Part shown: positions 17,355-27,556 of the stretch, one piece after another | Position numbering within the stretch: the first letter of the stretch is position 1 | Layout of the letters: each line of letters opens with the position of its first letter | Origin: Opitutales bacterium | Lineage (GTDB): Bacteria > Verrucomicrobiota > Verrucomicrobiia > Opitutales > UBA9783 | Assembly (NCBI GenBank): GCA_016286235.1 | Contig: JAEESJ010000026.1 | Span: forward strand, 1 to 41,784 | Direction: 5' to 3' | DNA length: 41,784 bases | The notes under the pieces: generated by a model | The model's database searches: none | Seen by the model: the letters and a program-made list of their open reading frames with translations, nothing else | What the model was told of the DNA's origin: nothing | Position numbers and translations under genes: made by a program

Positions 17355-19706
17355 GTGTTGCCGAAAAAATACTTCCTGTTTTTACTGCTTACAAACCCCT
17401 TTTTCGGACGCGCGACGGATTTTCCGGCGGAACGGGTCGCGATTGAATTGAATTTACCTCTTTTTGCGATAAATTCGCTTCGAAATCACACTTTGGATGC
17501 ATTCCCGAAAGGTGCGGAATGTCGTCTGTTGCTTGCCGAATCGTATTTGCTTCAAAAAAACTTTCGGTCTCTGCATCGTCATTTACGATTATTGCCGAAA
17601 GATTATGCGGATCGGGCATGGCTTAATGTGCTTGACGGATGGTGCAATGACGGAAAACTTTCGCTGACGCAACTGCTTTTTTCGCCGCAAACGCACCCGA
17701 CGGCATGTTTTTTGCGCGATTTAAATGCAGTTTTACATGAACCGATCGGCTCCGTGCGTTGGACAGCCTTTTGGCAACGGCAAAAGAACACTCACACACT
17801 CAAAGAAACGGAGTTATTACATCAAACGGCACTGGAAATGAAATTTTCGCTTTTTCCGCAATCGTTTCCGCTGAAACAAAAACTGCGCGTTTGGCAATTA
17901 TATACAGCGTTCCTTTCGGCTCAGCAACACTACGAGGAACTGAAAAAATTCCTTCTTAATGCTCTGCCGAAGTTGCGCTCACCGACCGATAAAGCCCGTT
18001 GTCTGCTTTTGTTGCTGAAAACCTTTAATCGGTTAAACGAAAACACGGATAGCCTTATGCGCAACCATGCTTCCGTCCTCGACCGTTGCCCGTCCCTTTG
18101 GGATGCGGTTTTGTCCGAATGGCTTGCGTCGAAGACGGATCCGTTGGAACGTCTTCGTCAACTGCAATTATTTTACGATCGCTACAAAAAAAAGCACAAA
18201 ACACTTCAAATGCACTATCTGCAACTGTTGCAGGTGCATCAGTGGCTCGAATTGAAACAATTCGATAAAGCACGCGAAATTCTCGGTGACGAACTTTCAA
18301 CGTTTGATTCGTCATTGCAGGCATCGGCGTATGAACTTGCCGCCAAACTGGCTTTAACCGAAACATCGCCGTCTTACATAAAAGTCGCCGATGCTTTAGA
18401 TGGAGCCGCCCGCCATACGTCGGATGCGTCGAAACGCCTTTTTTATGCACAAATTCAGAGCGACTGTCTGTGCACGGCAGGCGATTATCAACGCGCTTAT
18501 TGCGTTTGCGAAGAGGCTCTTCAAAACGCCGATCCCAAGGATGAACGTACGTCCCGATTGGCGGAAACGTGGTGCGAATGTGGCATTTTGTGCAACGAAA
18601 CGGCGGAAGAATTTGAGCAACAACTGTCCGTTTGCCGCGAACGTTCCCTTTTTACGGGTGATACGGAACAGCGTCTGCGTTTAAGTTTTGCGGAATATCA
18701 CTTCGAAAAGGAAGATTTTGAAAAGGCGTTAAGCGTCTTAAATCCGCAGGCATTCGCGCTTCCGTTGCACAATCGCACGTATTTGTGGCGTGGCAAATGC
18801 TTTCTTCGTCTCGGGAACCTTGCCGAAACCGCCGAAGCCCTAAAACAAATTTCAACGGACACGTTATCGCATGACCTATTAGTGGATTATTTACTGTGTC
18901 AAAGCACGCTTGCAAAAGAACAATCGAACCTTTCGGCGGCACGGCATTACCTGGATCGTTTTTTCGAACTAAAAAAACTTCCGACGGACTTAAATGCACA
19001 AGCCGTGTTGTTGCAGGGCGATCTGTATGCACAAAAAGGTGAATTTTCAAAAGCGACGCAAACCTTAAAAAACTTTGCCGAAAACGCACCGAACGATTGG
19101 CAACCGTTGGTGCTGTTTCGAGCCGCCGATTATGCGGAAAAAAATCACGCTTTCGAAGAGGCGATTGCGTTGTTTGCAAAACTGTACGAAGTTAATCCGC
19201 AACATTCGTTGGCAAAAGACGGACGATTGCGACAGGGAACGCTGCTACTGAATCTGCAAAAAACGGATGCCGCCAAAACGCTTTTTGAAACCTTATTGCC
19301 GAATTTAAAAGATAAACAGGCACTTTGGTGTCGCTATATGGTTCAAAAATGCGCCATTCTTTCGGGACAGGCATCTTCCTTATCCGAATTGCAACTGAAA
19401 AGTCTGTTGCGGGAGGAGCTTCCGCGATCATTACGCCCGGAAATCGCTCTGCAACTGGCAATTCTTTATAAGGATCAGGGAAAAATCGCCGATCTTCAAA
19501 CGCTTCTGTGGTCGGAGTGTTATCCGTTGTTCTCGAAGGAACCGCAAACGTTTTCCGTGAACGACATCCATTGGTTCAGCCGTTGCCTGTTAATGCTGGC
19601 GCAACATACGCATGACGAAGCCACGCTCCGCCGACTGTACGAACTGACGGAGGAGGCGCATTTACCGTGCGCCCCGTTGATTAAAGCTTATCTTGACGAC
19701 GAATGA
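17355..19706 (+). CDS. TPR-repeat protein, probably exported
   Basis: Repeated TPR-like helices (e.g. AQKGEFSKATQTLKNFAENAPNDW, YAEKNHAFEEAIALFAKLYEVNPQHSLAKDGRLRQG); GTG start; N-terminal hydrophobic KKYFLFLLLTNPFFG. Confidence 0.75.
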   Translation: MLPKKYFLFLLLTNPFFGRATDFPAERVAIELNLPLFAINSLRNHTLDAFPKGAECRLLLAESYLLQKNFRSLHRHLRLLPKDYADRAWLNVLDGWCNDGKLSLTQLLFSPQTHPTACFLRDLNAVLHEPIGSVRWTAFWQRQKNTHTLKETELLHQTALEMKFSLFPQSFPLKQKLRVWQLYTAFLSAQQHYEELKKFLLNALPKLRSPTDKARCLLLLLKTFNRLNENTDSLMRNHASVLDRCPSLWDAVLSEWLASKTDPLERLRQLQLFYDRYKKKHKTLQMHYLQLLQVHQWLELKQFDKAREILGDELSTFDSSLQASAYELAAKLALTETSPSYIKVADALDGAARHTSDASKRLFYAQIQSDCLCTAGDYQRAYCVCEEALQNADPKDERTSRLAETWCECGILCNETAEEFEQQLSVCRERSLFTGDTEQRLRLSFAEYHFEKEDFEKALSVLNPQAFALPLHNRTYLWRGKCFLRLGNLAETAEALKQISTDTLSHDLLVDYLLCQSTLAKEQSNLSAARHYLDRFFELKKLPTDLNAQAVLLQGDLYAQKGEFSKATQTLKNFAENAPNDWQPLVLFRAADYAEKNHAFEEAIALFAKLYEVNPQHSLAKDGRLRQGTLLLNLQKTDAAKTLFETLLPNLKDKQALWCRYMVQKCAILSGQASSLSELQLKSLLREELPRSLRPEIALQLAILYKDQGKIADLQTLLWSECYPLFSKEPQTFSVNDIHWFSRCLLMLAQHTHDEATLRRLYELTEEAHLPCAPLIKAYLDDE

Positions 19707-21184
19707 ACACGCATTGGGATGTCATCGTTATCGGTGCCGGCATGTCGGGGCTCGGTGCCGGTATCCGTTTAGCCATGGCGGGAAAGAAAGTTCTTTTGTT
19801 GGAACAACATTATTCCGTCGGCGGACTAAACGGCTTTTATGTCAAAGATAAAATCTTGTACGACGTCGGTCTGCACGCGCTGACGAACTTCGTTCCTCCG
19901 AAGAGTTGCGGGCATCCGTTGACCAAACTCTGCCGCCAGTTGCGCATCCCGTACGAAGCTTTCAAATTGGAACAACAGCGACAATCGCGCATTCAATTTC
20001 CCGATGTTGCGCTGTACTTTAATAATCACTTTCCATTCCTGACCGAAAACGTTCGGCAACAATTCCCGAAGCAGATTGACGGCTTCCTCGAACTCGATGC
20101 CGCCGTTGAAAACACTTCCGATACGGCGTTGGACAGTTCGGATTTTATTTCGGCGCGCGAACAACTGCGTTCGTATCTGAGCGATCCGCTGTTGATTGAA
20201 ATGCTGTTGTTGCCGCTGTTTTATTACGGAAGCGCGCACGCAAACGATCTCGATTGGCGGCAGTTTGCGATTTTGTATAAGGCAATTTACAAGGAGGGTT
20301 TTGCGCGTCCGAAATTTGGCGTTCGAACAATCTGCCGGCTGTTAGTCGAACGTTACCGAACCTGCGGGGGCGTTTTGAAATTAAAAACAGCGGTGCGCTC
20401 GATCCTTTTGAACGGTTCCCGCGCCGTCGGCGTTGAGTTGGCTTCTGGAGAAACTTTGTACGCAACGCAGCTTTTATCCTCCGTCGGTTACCGTGAAACG
20501 CAAGCCCTCTGCGGCAAAACCGTCGAAGGCGAACCGTCGCGGTTGAGTTTCGCCGAAACCATCACCACGTACGACGCAACACCCGAAGCTTGCGGTTGGG
20601 ACGATACCATTACCTTTTTCAATACCTCCGAACGCGTTGCCTACGAACCGACGGAAGCGTTGATTGATTTGCGCAGCGGCGTGATTTGTATCCCCGAAAA
20701 TTACGGCGATCGCACTTCCGATGGTTCGTTTTCGACATCGGTTTCACAGCCGACGGTTTCGTATAAACTTCAACAAAATCCGACCGACCTTTCGTCCGCC
20801 GATTCCTCCCGGATCGCAACGCAACGTCTGACATTACGCACCACGCACTTAGCGGGGTACGACGCCTGGAAGAACCTTTCGCCCGAAGCGTATCGCGAAC
20901 AAAAAAAAGCCTGCTTGGGCGCATCGCGTGCATGCGCTTTTAACATTCTTCGCGGGCAACCGCCGCAAACCGTTCTCGCCGAAGACATGTTCACACCTTT
21001 GACTATCGAACGTTTCACGGAACATATCAACGGTGCGATTTACGGTTCAACAAAGAAATTTCGCGACGGTTGTATCGGATATGAGAATTTATTTCTGTGC
21101 GGTACCGATCAGGGTTTTTTGGGTATCGTCGGCGCGCTGTTGAGCGGCATCTCCATGGCAAATTACCACTGCTTAAAGGGATAG
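19703..21184 (+). CDS. FAD-dependent oxidoreductase, phytoene desaturase/CrtI-like
   Basis: WDVIVIGAGMSGLGAGIRLAMAGKKVLLLEQHYSVGGLNGFY Rossmann motif; C-terminal LFLCGTDQGFLGIVGALLSGISMA; ATGA overlap with the TPR gene. Confidence 0.85.
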   Translation: MNTHWDVIVIGAGMSGLGAGIRLAMAGKKVLLLEQHYSVGGLNGFYVKDKILYDVGLHALTNFVPPKSCGHPLTKLCRQLRIPYEAFKLEQQRQSRIQFPDVALYFNNHFPFLTENVRQQFPKQIDGFLELDAAVENTSDTALDSSDFISAREQLRSYLSDPLLIEMLLLPLFYYGSAHANDLDWRQFAILYKAIYKEGFARPKFGVRTICRLLVERYRTCGGVLKLKTAVRSILLNGSRAVGVELASGETLYATQLLSSVGYRETQALCGKTVEGEPSRLSFAETITTYDATPEACGWDDTITFFNTSERVAYEPTEALIDLRSGVICIPENYGDRTSDGSFSTSVSQPTVSYKLQQNPTDLSSADSSRIATQRLTLRTTHLAGYDAWKNLSPEAYREQKKACLGASRACAFNILRGQPPQTVLAEDMFTPLTIERFTEHINGAIYGSTKKFRDGCIGYENLFLCGTDQGFLGIVGALLSGISMANYHCLKG

Positions 21185-21264
21185 ATTTCCTCTAAACAAA
21201 CCCGATCTTTACACGCAGACGGTACACCGACTCGTTTTTGCTTTTGCTCTCGGTAACCGCCCCT

Positions 21265-22629
21265 TTACGCCACTCTCGGTTTCCCGATACCGTACGCTTC
21301 AAAACCGATCGCACGCAACTGTTTCAAATCCAGGATATTGCGACCGTCAAACACGAATGCCGGTTGTTGCATTTCCTTAAAAATTCGCTCGTAATCCAGG
21401 GCAATAAACTCATCCCATTCGGTTAAAAGTACAATCGCGTGTGCGTTTTCGGCAGCTTCGTACGGCGTTTGTGAGATTGTTATCAAATCAGAAGGATACG
21501 GACACAAATCGCGACGCACAATTTCCTCGGGAACCTTCGGATCGTAAATCGCCAGTTTTGCCTGTTCTTCCAACAAATCTTGGCAAACGGTAATCGCAGG
21601 CGTTTCGCGCGTATCGTTGGTATCCTTCTTAAACGCGAACCCGAAAATCGCAATTTTCTTGCCGCATAACGAACCAAACAGCTTCTCCCGAACGAGGCGC
21701 GCGAAACGATGCTTTTGGTACTCGTTTATGTCGATGACCTGTTGCCAATAGCGCGCAACCTCCGTCAAGCCGACGTATTCGCAAAGGTAAATTAAATTCA
21801 GAACATCTTTCTTGAAACACGAACCGCCGAAACCGACGGAACTTTTCAAAAATTTTGACCCGATGCGCGTATCGGAACCGACCGAGCGTGCGATTTCATC
21901 CACATCCGCCCCCGAATGCTCGCACAATACCGAAAGGGCATTGATGGAGGAAATCCGTTGCGCCAAAAACGCATTGGACGCCAACTTTGAAAGCTCACTC
22001 GACCACACGTTTTGTGTCAGAATTTTCTCCCGCGGCACCCAATGCGCATACACGTCAACCAGCGTTTGAACCGCTTTTTGCCCGCTTTCGGTTTCGTCGC
22101 CGCCGATGAGAATGCGGTCGGGATTCCTTAAATCCGCCACCGCCGTTCCTTCCGCCATAAATTCGGGATTGGAAAGAATTTCGAAATTACATTTATGCCG
22201 ATTGGTTGCCAAAAGGCGGCGAATTTTCTCCGCCGTACGCACAGGGATCGTGGATTTTTCGACAATAATTTTATCATTCGTCGCAACCTCCGTAATTCGA
22301 CGCACCGCGCTTTCGATGTACGTCAAATCCGACGCTTTCCCGGCACCGTCGCCGTAAATTTTTGTCGGCGTATTGACGGCAAGAAAAATCACGTCCGACG
22401 TACGGATGGCGTCATCGATATCGGTTGAAAACGTCAAATTTTTGCCGCGCACCTTTTTGACGATTTCATCCAACCCGGGCTCAAACACCGGCAATTTCTC
22501 CGAATTCCACGCCGCAATGCGTTCCGCATTGACATCCGTGACTTCGGCTTCGATTTCGGGGCACTGTTCCGCAATGACGACCATCGTCGGTCCGCCAACA
22601 TATCCCGCTCCGATACTGCAGATTTTCAT
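21265..22629 (-). CDS. ugd: UDP-glucose 6-dehydrogenase
   Basis: [84 protein letters not shown]. Internal ATG at 22629 chosen over the longer ORF. Confidence 0.95.
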   Translation of the reverse strand: MKICSIGAGYVGGPTMVVIAEQCPEIEAEVTDVNAERIAAWNSEKLPVFEPGLDEIVKKVRGKNLTFSTDIDDAIRTSDVIFLAVNTPTKIYGDGAGKASDLTYIESAVRRITEVATNDKIIVEKSTIPVRTAEKIRRLLATNRHKCNFEILSNPEFMAEGTAVADLRNPDRILIGGDETESGQKAVQTLVDVYAHWVPREKILTQNVWSSELSKLASNAFLAQRISSINALSVLCEHSGADVDEIARSVGSDTRIGSKFLKSSVGFGGSCFKKDVLNLIYLCEYVGLTEVARYWQQVIDINEYQKHRFARLVREKLFGSLCGKKIAIFGFAFKKDTNDTRETPAITVCQDLLEEQAKLAIYDPKVPEEIVRRDLCPYPSDLITISQTPYEAAENAHAIVLLTEWDEFIALDYERIFKEMQQPAFVFDGRNILDLKQLRAIGFEAYGIGKPRVA

Positions 22630-22701
22630 TGTTTCGTACTTTAACAGTTGTTTTATTCTCAGACTTTTTCGCTTCCGATTCAACACAATATGCTTCCCCT
22701 C

Positions 22702-23376
22702 ATGAAAGAATTTTTCAAAAATAAAGGCATGAGAAACGAATTCCCTTCTCCCGATTGCCCGTATCCGTTGCTCGGCGGGATGAAAAGAACCTGCTTCTTG
22801 AAAAATTTCATTACGCGCCCCAATATCCTCGTCGGTGATTATACCTATTACGATGATGAAACCGACGTACGGAATTTCGAAAAGAATGTCCTGTATCACT
22901 TCGATTTTTTGGGCGATAAGCTGATCATCGGGAAATTCTGCCAAATCGCCGGCGGTGCGACGTTTCTCATGAACGGTATGTGGCACATCAAGCATGCGAT
23001 TTCAACGTATCCGTTCGTTCTGTTCTCCAAAACCTGCGCCGAACAATACCCCGAAAAGCCCAATTATTCCTTCAAAGGCGATACCGTTATCGGCAATGAC
23101 GTTTGGCTTGGATACCACACAACCGTCATGCCGGGCGTACATATCGGCGACGGTGCCGTTGTTGGAACCAACAGTACGGTTACCAAAGATATCGAACCCT
23201 ATACGATTGTTGCCGGCAGCCCCGCCAAAACAATCCGCAAACGTTTTTCTGACCAAGACATTGAGCTCTTGTTGAAAATCAAATGGTGGAATTGGTCGAT
23301 CGAAAAAATTACAAAACACATTCATTTACTGATTTCAAACGATGTTAAAGGACTTGCGACTATTGCCGGAGTTTAA
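22702..23376 (+). CDS. Xenobiotic acetyltransferase (Vat/CatB-type left-handed beta-helix)
   Basis: [57 protein letters not shown] and [49 protein letters not shown]. Start may be 22690. Confidence 0.88.
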   Translation: MKEFFKNKGMRNEFPSPDCPYPLLGGMKRTCFLKNFITRPNILVGDYTYYDDETDVRNFEKNVLYHFDFLGDKLIIGKFCQIAGGATFLMNGMWHIKHAISTYPFVLFSKTCAEQYPEKPNYSFKGDTVIGNDVWLGYHTTVMPGVHIGDGAVVGTNSTVTKDIEPYTIVAGSPAKTIRKRFSDQDIELLLKIKWWNWSIEKITKHIHLLISNDVKGLATIAGV

Positions 23377-23421
23377 TTTCCATTGACGTTTTCGGCGGAA
23401 TTTTTTCGAATAAAATCATCG

Positions 23422-23514
23422 GGAGAGATGGCTGAGTGGTCTAAAGCGCCTTCCTGCTAAGAAGGTAAGTCCTCAAAAGGGGCTTCGAGGGTTCAAATCC
23501 CTCTCTCTCCGCCA
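23422..23514 (+). tRNA. tRNA-Ser (anticodon GCU), CCA encoded
   Basis: GGAGAGATGGCTGAGTGGTCTAAAGCGCCTTCCTGCTAAGAAGGTAAGTCCTCAAAAGGGGCTTCGAGGGTTCAAATCCCTCTCTCTCCGCCA with long variable arm. Confidence 0.97.
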
Positions 23515-23682
23515 GGGAAGCGTCGAAGTTGTAGAAAAGTTTGCTTGTCCCCTATTCAATGCTCTTCGTATTTTTACCGCCTGCGAAGCTTTAACGCTCG
23601 GGATATGAACCGCTTGCTGTTTTCACGTTCCCGTATTCTCGAAAGAAAATTCCCACGTGGAGTTCTTCTACGCAAAATGTCA

Positions 23683-24621
23683 TTATTCCTTCGGCTTTTC
23701 CAATTTCACATTCAGTTTTCGAAACAACGCCGCATCGCACCCGTCTTCGACATTGTCGACCGTTAGTAATTTCTCGCCGGAGAACAAGGCATTTGCGCCG
23801 GCAAACAGACACAATGCCTGCGTTGACGGCGAAAGGGTATTTCTTCCGGCGGCGATTTTCACATAAGAACCCGGCATCAACAGGCGCGCAACGGCGATAA
23901 GGCGGACAAAATCAAAATCATCGATCGGCTTTGAATCATCGACGCGCGTCCCGGGAATTTTCACCAATTTATTGATCGGAACGCACCGCGGCGGCGTTTC
24001 CAAATTCGCCAGGCAGACCAACATTTTCACGCGGTCTTCATTGGTTTCTCCCATGCCGACAATCCCGCCCGCGCATACGTTAATACCGACCGATTGAACG
24101 ATTTCGATGGTTTTCAGACGATCCTCAATGGTACGCGTCGTCGCAACATGCGGATAAAACTCCGGCGACGTATCGATGTTGTGGTTGTAATAATCCAAAC
24201 CCGCATCCTTCAATTTTTGCGCCTGCGGTTGCGTTAAAAAACCCGTCGTCACGCAGGTTTCCAAACCCAACGCTTTGACCGCGCGGATCATATCGCAAAT
24301 CGCTTCAAATTTGTCCGCTTCCAAACAACGACCCGATGTGCTCATGCAGAAACGGCTTGCACCATGCTCCTTGGCGCGTTTCGCCGCGGCAACAACGGTT
24401 TCCAAATCCAACATCGGCTGCTTCGGAAATTTCGTTCCGTTGCGCGCCGCCTGGGCACAATAGGCGCAATCTTCCGAACAACCGCCCGTGCGAACGCTCA
24501 AAATTCCGCTGATTTGCACCGTTTGCTCGTCAAAATTCTGACAATGCACCTCATGCGCCGTCCGCAACAACGTAAAAAACGGACGGTTAAAAATCTCAAA
24601 CGCCTCTTCGAAAGTCGTCAT
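23683..24621 (-). CDS. bioB: Biotin synthase
   Basis: Radical SAM motif GGCSEDCAYCAQ; SGRCLEADKFEAICDMIRAVKALGLETCVTTGFL; YYNHNIDTSPEFY. Confidence 0.97.
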   Translation of the reverse strand: MTTFEEAFEIFNRPFFTLLRTAHEVHCQNFDEQTVQISGILSVRTGGCSEDCAYCAQAARNGTKFPKQPMLDLETVVAAAKRAKEHGASRFCMSTSGRCLEADKFEAICDMIRAVKALGLETCVTTGFLTQPQAQKLKDAGLDYYNHNIDTSPEFYPHVATTRTIEDRLKTIEIVQSVGINVCAGGIVGMGETNEDRVKMLVCLANLETPPRCVPINKLVKIPGTRVDDSKPIDDFDFVRLIAVARLLMPGSYVKIAAGRNTLSPSTQALCLFAGANALFSGEKLLTVDNVEDGCDAALFRKLNVKLEKPKE

Positions 24622-24704
24622 ACGTCTTTTGTATAGGATTTTCGCCGTCGGGAATAAAGTTGAATTTTTCGCCCTTTAAGCCCTCAATAAAAGCGGAAGA
24701 TTGT

Positions 24705-25304
24705 ATGAACCTGTTCATCACCGGAACGGACACCGATGTCGGCAAAACAACGGTTTCCGCATGGATTTGCTCCAAAATTAAGACAACCTATTGGAAACCG
24801 ATCCAAACGGGAAGCGATGCCGACGCTGACGTTATTCAAAAGTTTGCTCCGCAGACGGAGATTTTGCCTAATGCGTATCGCCTGAAAGCTCCTTTGTCGG
24901 CATGGGATGCGGCGCGTTTTGAGCAAAGAACGATCGATGTTCAAAAATTGCGAACCGATCGCGATAAAATTCTTATCGAAGGTGCCGGCGGGCTGTTGGT
25001 TCCGATTGCCGAAAATTTCTTTATGCTCGATGTGATCGAACAAACGCACGCAACCGCCCTGGTTGTGGCGCGTTCGAAATTGGGCATGATTAACCATGTG
25101 TTACTTACAATTTTCGCTCTGCATCACCGAAATATCCCCGTCTGTGGTATCGTCATCTGCGGCGATGTCGAAAAAAACATTTTTGAAACGATTGAACATT
25201 TTTCGAAGATACCTATCCTGGCGGTTTTGCCCGAAACAAACGATTTAGTGGCATTGTTTGACAAAACGCCGTTGCCGTCGAAAATTTTGAAAGTTTTATC
25301 ATGA
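24705..25304 (+). CDS. bioD: Dethiobiotin synthetase
   Basis: MNLFITGTDTDVGKTTVSAWICSKIKTTYWKPIQTG; LIEGAGGLLVPI; upstream of bioA with ATGA overlap. Confidence 0.95.
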   Translation: MNLFITGTDTDVGKTTVSAWICSKIKTTYWKPIQTGSDADADVIQKFAPQTEILPNAYRLKAPLSAWDAARFEQRTIDVQKLRTDRDKILIEGAGGLLVPIAENFFMLDVIEQTHATALVVARSKLGMINHVLLTIFALHHRNIPVCGIVICGDVEKNIFETIEHFSKIPILAVLPETNDLVALFDKTPLPSKILKVLS

Positions 25305-26545
25305 TTTGGAGACCGTTCACACAGGAAAAGACCGCCGAAAAGCCCGTTAAAATTATCAAAGGCGACGGCATTTGGTTGTACGACGAAAGCGGGAAGCGTT
25401 ACGCGGACATGATTTCGAGCTGGTGGGTGACGGCGCACGGGCACGGCAACAAGGAAATTGCCGCCGCGATTGCGCAACAGGCATCAACATTGGAACAGGT
25501 CATTTTAACCGCTTTCACACATCAGCCCGCCGAAACGTTGGTCGAACGTTTGAAAACCGTCCTGTCGCCGATGTTGAAGAATTTTTTCTTTTCCGACAAC
25601 GGCTCCACGGCGGTGGAAGTGGCTCTCAAAATCGCTTATCAGTATTTTAAGAATAAAGGCGACACCCGACGTAAGAGGTACCTTTGCCTCGAAGGGGCGT
25701 ACCACGGCGATACCTACGGTGCCATGAGTGTTTCGGGGAAGAACTCGATGTACCACTTTAATTTTGCGGAATTTTTCTTCGATACGCTCACAATCCCTGT
25801 TCCCGAAACGTACGAAAGCGTTCAGGACTTGGAAGCCTCGGAAGATCGCATTCTTAAATATCTTGAAAAACAACTTCAAACGGAAGGCTTTTCCTTTTGC
25901 GCGCTCATCGTCGAACCGCTCATTCAGGGGGCTCGCGGCATGGTGATGTATCGACCGCAGTTTTTGGAAAAATTGGTCAAACTCGTACGTAAATTCGGGA
26001 TTTTGGTGATTTTCGACGAAGTTTTTACGGGATTTTACCGAACGGGGCGTTTTTTTGCCATGGATTATTTGAGCGAAAAGCCCGATATTGTTTGTCTTTC
26101 GAAAGCACTTACGGGCGGATTTTTGCCGCTGTCGCTCACGATTGCAACCGACGAGATTTATAAGGCTTTTCTCTCGGATAACCCGAAAAAAGCCCTCATT
26201 CACGGTCATTCCTATACGGGCAACCCGATCGCCTGTGCCGCCGCATGCAAATCGCTCGAAATTTTCATGCGTCCCGAAACCCGTCAAAAGGTTGCAACCC
26301 TTGAGCAATTTTACCGCTCTCAACCCTTGGAAGGCGTCACTAAACGCCGCACACACGGGCTCGTTAATGCTTTCGATGTTGCTTCACCGCAAACCGCCAA
26401 ACGCCTGGTACGCGATTTGTTCGAACGCGGCATCTTCATGCGCCCGCTCGGCTCGACGCTCTATGTACTGCCGCCGTTGTGTGTTACGACGGAAGAATTG
26501 GAGTGGGTGTATGATGAAATACAACGCGCGTTGAAATCAATTTAA
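25301..26545 (+). CDS. bioA: Adenosylmethionine-8-amino-7-oxononanoate aminotransferase
   Basis: WRPFTQ, DGIWLYDESGKRYADMISSWWVTAHGH, FSDNGSTAVEVALKIAYQYF, VFTGFYRTGRFFAM, LSKALTGGFLPLSLTI. Confidence 0.97.
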   Translation: MIWRPFTQEKTAEKPVKIIKGDGIWLYDESGKRYADMISSWWVTAHGHGNKEIAAAIAQQASTLEQVILTAFTHQPAETLVERLKTVLSPMLKNFFFSDNGSTAVEVALKIAYQYFKNKGDTRRKRYLCLEGAYHGDTYGAMSVSGKNSMYHFNFAEFFFDTLTIPVPETYESVQDLEASEDRILKYLEKQLQTEGFSFCALIVEPLIQGARGMVMYRPQFLEKLVKLVRKFGILVIFDEVFTGFYRTGRFFAMDYLSEKPDIVCLSKALTGGFLPLSLTIATDEIYKAFLSDNPKKALIHGHSYTGNPIACAAACKSLEIFMRPETRQKVATLEQFYRSQPLEGVTKRRTHGLVNAFDVASPQTAKRLVRDLFERGIFMRPLGSTLYVLPPLCVTTEELEWVYDEIQRALKSI

Positions 26546-26588
26546 ACGCTTCCCGACACTTCCGTTATCGGCAGGTATCTTTCGTCAC

Positions 26589-27536
26589 TCAACCTTGCGG
26601 GTGTGCTTTGTGATAAGTGTTTTGCAAAAAACGAATGTTCACGTGCGTATATTTTTGCGTCGTCGACAGGCTCGCATGTCCCAATAACTCCTGAACGACC
26701 CGCAAATCCGCACCGTTCTGCAACAGGTGGGTCGCGTAACTGTGACGACAACTGTGCGGCGTCATATTGAGCGGTAATTGTGCGGCTTCGAGGTACTTTT
26801 TCATGACCAGTTCCGCCGAGCGCGCACTCAATACCCGACCCGCTTTGTTCGGGATAAGAAACGGCGTTTGAATGTAATGATGCAAAGATTGCAGGGCTTC
26901 CAAAGCGGGCTTCCCGAACGGTACAATGCGCTCTTTACGCCCTTTCCCGAGCACTCGAATGAGTTGCCGATCCCATTGCACATGTTCGCAACGCAATCCT
27001 GCCAACTCCCCGATGCGAATGCCGCTGCCGTACAACAATTCCAAAAGTGCTTTGTCGCGCCGCCAGAGAAATTCGCTTAATCGCCCCGCCGCAAACATAT
27101 CATCGGGCGTTTGAAGCAACTTTTCGATTTGTTCGACGGTAAAAAACGTCGGCAATTTTGCCTCAAACTTCGGACTGATTTCTTTTAATTCCCGCGGCAT
27201 CGGGATATTATTGCGCTGCTCCAAAAACCGAAAAAACGTGCGCAACGCCGACAAATCATGGTTGAGTGTCCGCTTCCCGACGGCTCTTTGTTGCAAAAAA
27301 ACGTTCAAATTGCGCATATCCTCGATTGCCTGCCTGTGCCCGCGGACAAAGCGATACCACTTGGAAACCGATTGCAGGTAATCGCGCTGTGTGTAATTGG
27401 AATAATTACGCTGTTTTAAATACTGCTCAAACGCCCGCAAATACTCGGCTTCCGCATCGTTGTGGGACGACACTGTCCCCGACGGATTTTTAGAAGCATC
27501 TTCATCCTCCGCTTTACTCATGGCGCATAAAAACAC
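26589..27536 (-). CDS. xerC: Tyrosine recombinase XerC/XerD
   Basis: LLYGSGIRIGELAGLRCEHVQW, VLGKGRKERIVPFG, TPHSCRHSYATHLLQNGADLRVVQELLGHASLSTTQKYTHV. Confidence 0.9.
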   Translation of the reverse strand: MFLCAMSKAEDEDASKNPSGTVSSHNDAEAEYLRAFEQYLKQRNYSNYTQRDYLQSVSKWYRFVRGHRQAIEDMRNLNVFLQQRAVGKRTLNHDLSALRTFFRFLEQRNNIPMPRELKEISPKFEAKLPTFFTVEQIEKLLQTPDDMFAAGRLSEFLWRRDKALLELLYGSGIRIGELAGLRCEHVQWDRQLIRVLGKGRKERIVPFGKPALEALQSLHHYIQTPFLIPNKAGRVLSARSAELVMKKYLEAAQLPLNMTPHSCRHSYATHLLQNGADLRVVQELLGHASLSTTQKYTHVNIRFLQNTYHKAHPQG

Positions 27537-27556
27537 GGATGTAGAAATAATCGCTT

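Noticed and set aside
24622-24704. BirA-type biotin operator between bioB and bioDA
   Set aside because: No TTGTAAAC...GTTTACAA-like palindrome seen in the divergent intergenic region.
26589-27536. Xer recombinase as evidence of an integrated element
   Set aside because: Sequence looks like housekeeping XerC/D, set among core genes with no att-like repeats or phage genes seen.
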